A stretch of 19,364 bases of DNA from Pyrodictiaceae archaeon (lineage in GTDB: Archaea > Thermoproteota > Thermoprotei_A > Sulfolobales > Pyrodictiaceae): NCBI GenBank assembly GCA_015520245.1, contig WAQM01000216.1, positions 1 through 19,364 of the forward strand. The letters are read 5' to 3'. Within the stretch, counting starts at the first letter, position 1. Every line of letters starts with the position of its first letter. A model generated the notes under the pieces. It did no database searches, was not told the origin of the DNA, and was given only the letters and a program-made list of their open reading frames with translations. The position numbers and the translations under genes were made by a program. Shown here in pieces: positions 14,532 through 19,364 of the stretch.

Positions 14532-15614
14532 TTGACGATATTCGATAGCTACGGAAGGCCGCTGACGAACCTCCGCATCATGGTGACCAGGCGCTGCAAC
14601 TTCCGCTGCTTCTTCTGCCACATGGAGGGCTACGCAGACGTCGGCGGCGAGGAGCTAACGCTCGAGGAGGTGGCGGTGGTCTCCGAGGCCGCGAGGAGGC
14701 TAGGCATCCGCTACTTCAAGGTGACTGGGGGCGAGCCCCTGGTGCGCAGCGACATAGTCGAGGTCGTGAGGGTCATGTACGAGCACGGCGGGCGCCCCTA
14801 CGTGTCAATCACGACCAACGGCAGCCTGCTCGAGAAGTACGCGGCGGCGCTGGCGGACTACGTCAGGCACGTCAATGTTAGCCTGCACTCGCTGCGCCGC
14901 GAGGTGTTCAGGAGGATAACCGGCGTCGACGCGCTCGACGCGGTGCTCCGCGGGCTTAGGGCGGCCCGTGACGCCGGCATGGGCGTGAAGATAAACGTTG
15001 TCGTGCTAAGGGGGCTTAACGAGGACCAGCTCGACGACTACGTGGAGCTCGCGGCCGAGCTGGGCGCCCGCCTGCAGCTCATTGAGCTGCACCCTGTGGG
15101 TAGCGGAAGCGCGGTGTTCGACAGGTACCACCTGCCGTCGTCCAGGATCCTGGAGGCCCTCAAGCCCCGGGTCCGGAGCGTGCGCGTGCGCCACGGGCTT
15201 CACGCCCGCCCCGTGCTCGTGCTGGACAACGGCGTGGAGGTGGAGGTCGTGGGCCCCGTGGGCAACTACGTGTTCTGCTCGGCGTGCACGAGGATGAGGG
15301 TGACCTACGACGGCAAGGTTATACCGTGCCTCAACTGGAGGGGCGAGCCCGTCGACCTCCGGGCGGCGCTGTCGAGGGCCAGGACGTGGGAGGATAAGGT
15401 CAGGGCGGCGATGGAGGCCATAGCCAGGGCGAACGCGTTGAGGAGGCCTAACTACATGTGGCCCATAGACGGCTCCGCGCGGCCGCCGCGCCGCGGCAGG
15501 CTGATGAGGCTAGGCCACCCCAGGCGCGACGGCAGGATGGTCTTCACGGGGCCCCGGGCCAAGGAGCTGGAGAGGAGCCTCGTCGAGGAGTGGGACCCGC
15601 TGTCGGAGCACTAG
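14532..15614 (+). CDS. moaA: GTP 3',8-cyclase (molybdenum cofactor biosynthesis protein A)
   Basis: MoaA converts GTP to 3',8-cyclo-7,8-dihydro-GTP, the first step of molybdopterin synthesis, which in archaea serves tungsten or molybdenum enzymes. The 360-residue product has the radical SAM cluster motif CX3CX2C (C22, C26, C29), TGGEPL, and the second, GTP-binding cluster CX2CX13C (C249, C252, C266), which separates MoaA from other radical SAM enzymes. It is about 40 residues longer than many MoaA proteins, with a basic C-terminal extension (GSARPPRRGRLMRLGHPRR). TTG 14532 follows a ggaggagg ribosome site. No other moa gene is nearby. Its stop shares CTAG with the convergent CitG-like gene. 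Confidence 0.95.
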   Translation: MTIFDSYGRPLTNLRIMVTRRCNFRCFFCHMEGYADVGGEELTLEEVAVVSEAARRLGIRYFKVTGGEPLVRSDIVEVVRVMYEHGGRPYVSITTNGSLLEKYAAALADYVRHVNVSLHSLRREVFRRITGVDALDAVLRGLRAARDAGMGVKINVVVLRGLNEDQLDDYVELAAELGARLQLIELHPVGSGSAVFDRYHLPSSRILEALKPRVRSVRVRHGLHARPVLVLDNGVEVEVVGPVGNYVFCSACTRMRVTYDGKVIPCLNWRGEPVDLRAALSRARTWEDKVRAAMEAIARANALRRPNYMWPIDGSARPPRRGRLMRLGHPRRDGRMVFTGPRAKELERSLVEEWDPLSEH

Positions 15615-16420
15615 CCGGTCACGGCGGCGACGAACGCGGCCACTGCGAGGACGGCCACCATGCGGTAGCAGCGCTCGTGGAGCCCCCTCTTCCTGCACTC
15701 CACGTCGGCGCCCAGCAGCCTGCGCTGCAGCTCCGGGCCGCGGGCCTCGCGCGGCAGCGCCTCGGCCAGCTCGGGGGCGCACCGGGGCAGGATCTCCCGC
15801 AGCCACGCGCTTACGAGCTCGAAGCGGTCGTAGGGGTCCCGAAGCCCGGCGGCGACGCGGAGGCAGGTGGCCGGCTCGGCGATGCAGCGGTAGCCGGGCC
15901 GGATCCCGGCCAGGGCCTCGGCCATCTCCTGGAGCCCAGGCGACGGCGGCAGCCTGACCAGCGCGTCCTCGATGGCGGCTCGCTCGCGCGGGGCTACCGC
16001 CTCGAGGGCGGCCACCACGTCCTCGACGTCGCGCCTGCCGGTATGGGCCAGCACGCTCATGATCGCGGGAGCCAGCGCGTCCCGCCCCCGGCCGCCCCTC
16101 CTCGTGGCGGCCGAGTAGGCCACGGCGGCCACCGCTAGCCCGGCGATCATGTCGTGGGGGCAGGGCTCGTGGCGAGCGCACACATCCTTTATCACCGAGG
16201 CCACGAGCGATCCGAGCCTGCCGGAGCCGGGCTGGTAGCGGCCCTCGGCAACGTCGGCCCCGAGCTCGGCGAGCTGGTGCGAGTAGTAGGCGAGCCTCAG
16301 CACGGAGGACGCGTAGGCCTCGAGGCCGTGTGGGCTCAGCGCGTGGAGGGTGCACGGCTTGACATAGGCGGTTATAGCGGCGAGCGACGCCTCGAGGCCC
16401 GCGACCAGGGTACGCGCCAC
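15611..16420 (-). CDS. Diverged CitG/MdcB-like (triphosphoribosyl-dephospho-CoA synthase-like) protein
   Basis: The 269-residue, mostly helical product weakly matches the CitG/MdcB pattern: an N-terminal YVKP segment, GRLGSLVASVIKDV, a central helix pair PHDMIAGLAVAAVAY, VLAHTGRRDVEDVVAALEAVAP, which resembles the family's Ala-rich helix before the conserved Pro-Gly turn, and LRVAAGLRDPYDRFELV, which resembles its AaerDriA segment. CitG makes the prosthetic-group precursor of citrate lyase, but archaeal relatives have no established role. The last 17 residues are a hydrophobic tail (MVAVLAVAAFVAAVTG), possibly a C-terminal membrane anchor. The frame is open for 83 more codons upstream, but these are the antisense of the next gene; GTG 16420 or 16426 fits the TTAA box at 16438. 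Confidence 0.5.
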   Translation of the reverse strand: MARTLVAGLEASLAAITAYVKPCTLHALSPHGLEAYASSVLRLAYYSHQLAELGADVAEGRYQPGSGRLGSLVASVIKDVCARHEPCPHDMIAGLAVAAVAYSAATRRGGRGRDALAPAIMSVLAHTGRRDVEDVVAALEAVAPRERAAIEDALVRLPPSPGLQEMAEALAGIRPGYRCIAEPATCLRVAAGLRDPYDRFELVSAWLREILPRCAPELAEALPREARGPELQRRLLGADVECRKRGLHERCYRMVAVLAVAAFVAAVTG

Positions 16421-16435
16421 GGCCACGGCACGACA

Positions 16436-16443
16436 CCTTAATG
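16436..16443. promoter_or_regulatory. Shared TATA-like box, CitG-like gene and small unknown gene
   Basis: CCTTAATG in a 52-bp divergent gap. About 26 bp to the left is GTG 16420, and about 26 bp to the right is 16466, 7 nt before GTG 16473; both transcripts would be leaderless or nearly so. Confidence 0.5.
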
Positions 16444-16472
16444 CGAGCGCGGGGCGCCGTGGGTCGCGTGGG

Positions 16473-16811
16473 GTGGAAGCTATAGAGTGCTTCTCGGCCC
16501 GCATAGTCTTGGGCTCCGACGACGCCGCCAGGATAGCTCGCTGCGTGGAGCGGCTTAGCGAGAGCCTATGCAGCGGCGGCTGGGCCTGCGCCGGCAAGGC
16601 GTACTGGTTCCTGTCGGCCAACGACAGCTGCGCCATCACCGCGGGGGGCGAGGCCCGGGCGGCCGAGCCCCCCATCTACGGGCGCGCCTACGAGTACTCC
16701 CTGAGCGTGGTGTGCCGGGGGCCCAGACAGCTCGTCGAGGCCGTGGCGGAGCTCCTTAAGCGCCTGGACGAGTGCGAGGGGGTTAGGGTCAGGCTGGAGC
16801 GGAGGCCGTGA
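16473..16811 (+). CDS. Small unidentified protein
   Basis: I do not recognise this 112-residue protein. It looks like one alpha/beta domain: IECFSARIVLGS, a helix DAARIARCVERLSESL, a middle with AYWFLSANDSCAITAGG, then YEYSLSVVCRGPRQLVEAVAELLKRLDECEGVRVRLERR, a strand-helix-strand end of ferredoxin-like character. It has six cysteines but no CxxC pair. Pcc1-like KEOPS subunits have a similar size and arrangement, but the sequence does not show their conserved RAxxNS end. GTG 16473 lies just after the expected transcript start. The TGA stop is part of a TGATGA box (see the sRNA candidate). argF follows 107 bp later. Confidence 0.65.
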   Translation: MEAIECFSARIVLGSDDAARIARCVERLSESLCSGGWACAGKAYWFLSANDSCAITAGGEARAAEPPIYGRAYEYSLSVVCRGPRQLVEAVAELLKRLDECEGVRVRLERRP

Positions 16812-16865
16812 TGAGGTAAGCGGTCGCGGACCCCGCCGGGGGATGCAGAGACTCCCATGTGCTGA
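16809..16865 (+). ncRNA. Candidate C/D-box sRNA
   Basis: A perfect C box (GTGATGA, 16808-16814) and a perfect D box (CTGA, 16862-16865) lie 57 nt apart, the usual size in archaea. Inside are a D'-like CGGA 12 nt after the C box and a C'-like GGATGCA about 13 nt before the D box. Flanking bases 16799-16807 and 16866-16874 pair at 7 of 9 positions, giving a terminal stem next to the kink-turn. Such RNAs guide 2'-O-methylation of rRNA or tRNA; I could not name a target. The C box uses the stop codon of the preceding gene, a cheap coincidence, so this remains a candidate. Confidence 0.35.
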
Positions 16866-16875
16866 GCCCGCCGCT

Positions 16876-16890
16876 GGACGTATCACGTCC
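16876..16890. promoter_or_regulatory. Small inverted repeat upstream of argF
   Basis: GGACGtatcaCGTCC is a perfect 5-bp inverted repeat around 5 bp, 28 bp before ATG 16919. It could be an operator for argF or a hairpin in its leader. No known arginine-regulator site was matched. Confidence 0.3.
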
Positions 16891-16918
16891 CCCCGCGCGG
16901 CCCGGGAGGGGGCGCAGC

Positions 16919-17850
<932 letters not shown>

Positions 17851-17854
<4 letters not shown>

Positions 17855-18201
17855 CGCACTCTCTTGATGCTGACGCCGAGCTCCTTCGCCCGGCTCTTCG
17901 CCTCCTCGGTCAGCTTCGGGCCGGAGCCGTACAGCACGAGGACCGGCTTGGCGTTTATGCTCCTCGCCTTCCTGGCCACGGCCTCCACGGTATCGGGCCC
18001 GACCCTCACCGAGCCGTCTACAACGTCTATGGCCAGCACCTGCCCCTCCTTCTTAGCCACTATGTCGACGCGCCCCTCGGGGGTGTCGAACCCCACGTGG
18101 ATGCTATAACCGGCCTCCAGGTAGCGGCCGGCCACCTTCCCTACAACTCCGAACTTCCTGCTGAGCTTCTTCTGCATGAACACTATCCTGGCCAGGCTCA
18201 T
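17851..18201 (-). CDS. PD-(D/E)XK nuclease-fold-like small protein
   Basis: The 116-residue product resembles the restriction-endonuclease-like fold of archaeal Holliday-junction-resolvase and Mrr-type domains: an N-terminal helix (about 3-30), a strand with GRVDIVAKK (D46), then [11 protein letters not shown] (D59), a helix [11 protein letters not shown], the strand PVLVLYG, and the closing [19 protein letters not shown] that ends many such domains. The usual (D/E)XK lysine after D59 is missing (DVV), so it may be inactive or use another base such as K50/K51. ATG 18201 is preceded by gaggga and is about 35 bp downstream of a TATA-like box; a longer frame from 18231 is less likely. Confidence 0.6.
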
Positions 18202-18234
18202 GGTCTCCCTCGGCGGCCCGGGGCCGGGCAAGGG

Positions 18235-18241
18235 TTATTAA
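18235..18241. promoter_or_regulatory. Shared TATA-like box, nuclease-like gene and membrane-protein gene
   Basis: TTATTAA in a 74-bp divergent gap. Starts about 26 bp away fall near 18211 (ATG 18201 with its gaggga site) and near 18265 (ATG 18276), a good fit in both directions. Confidence 0.55.
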
Positions 18242-18275
18242 GCCTAGCCGCCCTAGCTCGGGCTCAAGGCGCCGA

Positions 18276-18542
18276 ATGGAGCCCCTGCAGCTTGTGGGCG
18301 TCGGCGGCATGAGCCTCATAGTCGTGGGGTGGCTCGTGTCGCTCAGATCCTCCAGCCCGCCGCCGGTGGGCCTTAGCAGCCTCTACGCGCTCGGCAGCAC
18401 GCTGCTCGCGGCGTACGCGCTGGCGATAGGGGACCCCGTCTTCACGGCTCTGAACGTGCTCGCCGCGCTCTTCGCAGGGCTAAATATCTACCGGGCCGTA
18501 CGCCCGCCGGGGCGCCGGGATGCCGGCCAAGAGGCGGGGTAG
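18276..18542 (+). CDS. Small three-helix membrane protein (LAB_N/CBU_0592-like)
   Basis: The 88-residue product has three hydrophobic helices, at about residues 4-23, 31-52 and 54-75, with a Ser/Pro-rich loop between the first two and a basic, polar C-terminus. The pattern LYALGSTLLAAYALAIGDPVFTALNVLAALFAGLNIYR resembles the small domain found alone as CBU_0592-like proteins and at the N-terminus of lipid-A-disaccharide synthase (LAB_N), related to SemiSWEET-like three-helix units. Function is unknown. ATG 18276 lies about 35 bp after the TATA-like box. It overlaps the start of aglB by 23 nt, so it may be co-expressed with the oligosaccharyltransferase. Confidence 0.65.
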   Translation: MEPLQLVGVGGMSLIVVGWLVSLRSSSPPPVGLSSLYALGSTLLAAYALAIGDPVFTALNVLAALFAGLNIYRAVRPPGRRDAGQEAG

Positions 18543-19364
18543 GAGGGGCCGCTCCCGCCAGCGCGCGAGGCGAGCGGGCGGGCTGGCGGCGCCTGCGGTG
18601 ATGGAGGCCGCTAGGAGGCTCGCGTCCAGCAGGCCGTTCCTGCTTGGCCTCGAAGCGGCCCTCGTGATACTCATAGCCGTCCTGGGCTTCTCGCTCCGAA
18701 TGGTGCCGCTCCACGTCGTCGAGGCTAGGCTGGCTCAGCCCGTCTTCCAGGCAGTACCCGACGACCTGAAGCAGTTCGGCTACCTCTACGGCAACGACCC
18801 GTGGATAGAGTACTGGCAGGCGCGCTACCTGTACGAGAACGGGCTGCAGGCCTGGCTCACCCTGACCCGCGATAACCCGGACACGAGGCTGTTCTGGTAC
18901 CCTTGGGGCCGCGACTTCACTTCGACCAGCTACCCCTTCATACCCGCCCTGGCGGCCGCCACGTACACCCTGGTCGAGGACTCCATGAGCCTGCAGAGGT
19001 GGCTGGCCATGATCCCGCCGCTCATGTCGCTCGTCCTGCTGGCCGCGGGCTATCTGTACATGAGGATGCTGTTCGGGAGGCTGGCGGCCCTGGCCTCGCT
19101 GCCGCTGCTCTACCTCGTGCCGGCCACGCTCGACAGGACCCACGCCGGCTTCGTTGAGAAGGAGGGGGTTAGCCTCGGCTTCATCGTGCTAGGCCTGCTC
19201 CTCCTCAGCTATGGGCTCAGAAGGCGTAGCGCCGCCTGGTCGGCAGCGGGCGGCGCGGTGCTGGGCTCGATAGGCTTCATGTGGGGCGGTTACAGGCTTG
19301 CGGCCCTGGTGGTGCCGGCCTCGGCCGCCCTCATAGTCCTGGCGGCGGCCCGCGAGGGCCGGAG
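18520..19364 (+). CDS. aglB: AglB/Stt3 oligosaccharyltransferase, N-terminal part
   Basis: AglB is the membrane enzyme that moves a lipid-linked glycan onto asparagines of secreted proteins. The first 281 codons are present; the right edge cuts the rest, including the WWDYG catalytic-site motif. After a very basic N-terminus (MPAKRRGRRGRSRQR) and a first membrane helix (about 41-64) comes the external loop with the metal-binding motif NDPW (D93), then WYPWGRD, followed by several membrane helices; the second acidic motif appears as HAGFVEKEG (208-216, E213 and E215). ATG 18520 lies inside the preceding gene; GTG 18598 or ATG 18601 could be alternatives. Family assignment is firm. Confidence 0.9.
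   Translation, partial: MPAKRRGRRGRSRQRARRAGGLAAPAVMEAARRLASSRPFLLGLEAALVILIAVLGFSLRMVPLHVVEARLAQPVFQAVPDDLKQFGYLYGNDPWIEYWQARYLYENGLQAWLTLTRDNPDTRLFWYPWGRDFTSTSYPFIPALAAATYTLVEDSMSLQRWLAMIPPLMSLVLLAAGYLYMRMLFGRLAALASLPLLYLVPATLDRTHAGFVEKEGVSLGFIVLGLLLLSYGLRRRSAAWSAAGGAVLGSIGFMWGGYRLAALVVPASAALIVLAAAREGR

Noticed and set aside
15458..16138. Plus-strand frame of 226 codons after moaA
   Set aside because: Lies partly inside moaA and otherwise antisense to the CitG-like gene; Gly/His/Pro-rich shadow composition.
16421..16675. N-terminal extension of the CitG-like protein
   Set aside because: These codons are antisense to the small gene at 16473 and precede the TTAA box; the helical protein pattern begins at about 16420.

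Overview
The window is about two-thirds G+C and looks like a hyperthermophilic crenarchaeote (Thermoproteota, Desulfurococcales-like at a guess). The evidence is archaeal-type proteins (ApgM-type phosphoglycerate mutase, HerA-Mre11-Rad50, an aKMT-like protein methyltransferase, AglB/Stt3), many GTG/TTG starts, G-rich Shine-Dalgarno sequences, Arg codons dominated by AGG and CGC, and isolated TTAA/TATTTTA boxes as the only A+T-rich spots between genes. Genes are tightly packed: most of the window is coding and neighbours often overlap. The total length is not a round number and the left edge falls at the end of a long palindrome, so the window may be a whole contig.

Left part (1-4028): a membrane-protein fragment runs off the left edge on the minus strand and is divergent from an aKMT-like methyltransferase. 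The methyltransferase gene is convergent with and overlaps cysS. A radical SAM protein of the spore-photoproduct-lyase type and a THUMP-domain (TAN1-like) protein follow on the plus strand, 2 nt apart.

Centre (4075-11392): herA, mre11 and rad50 form a tight operon for DNA double-strand-break end processing (6-nt gap, then 4-nt overlap). The nuclease gene nurA, usual fourth member of this archaeal operon, is not seen. In its place lies a convergent gene that overlaps the end of rad50 by 51 nt and encodes a protein with an exact JAMM metalloprotease motif. Divergent from that is an unidentified 328-residue protein with a faint GHMP-kinase-like stretch.

Right-centre (11500-14531): the minus strand carries an HD-domain phosphohydrolase overlapping apgM (one operon), a VIT1/CCC1-like iron/manganese transporter and a small zinc-ribbon protein. 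The zinc-ribbon gene shares a short divergent promoter region with moaA.

Right part (14532-19364): moaA (molybdopterin synthesis) is convergent with a diverged CitG-like protein; then a small unknown protein, argF, a PD-(D/E)XK-like protein lacking the usual lysine, a three-helix membrane protein, and the N-terminal 281 codons of AglB, cut by the right edge.

Recurrent architecture: most divergent pairs are separated by under 140 bp, usually with one A+T-rich box serving both directions. Two convergent pairs share a single CTAG as both stop codons. Two places carry boxes resembling C/D-box sRNAs, the better being 16809-16865 between a small unknown gene and argF. No tRNA, rRNA, CRISPR array or insertion sequence was recognised.
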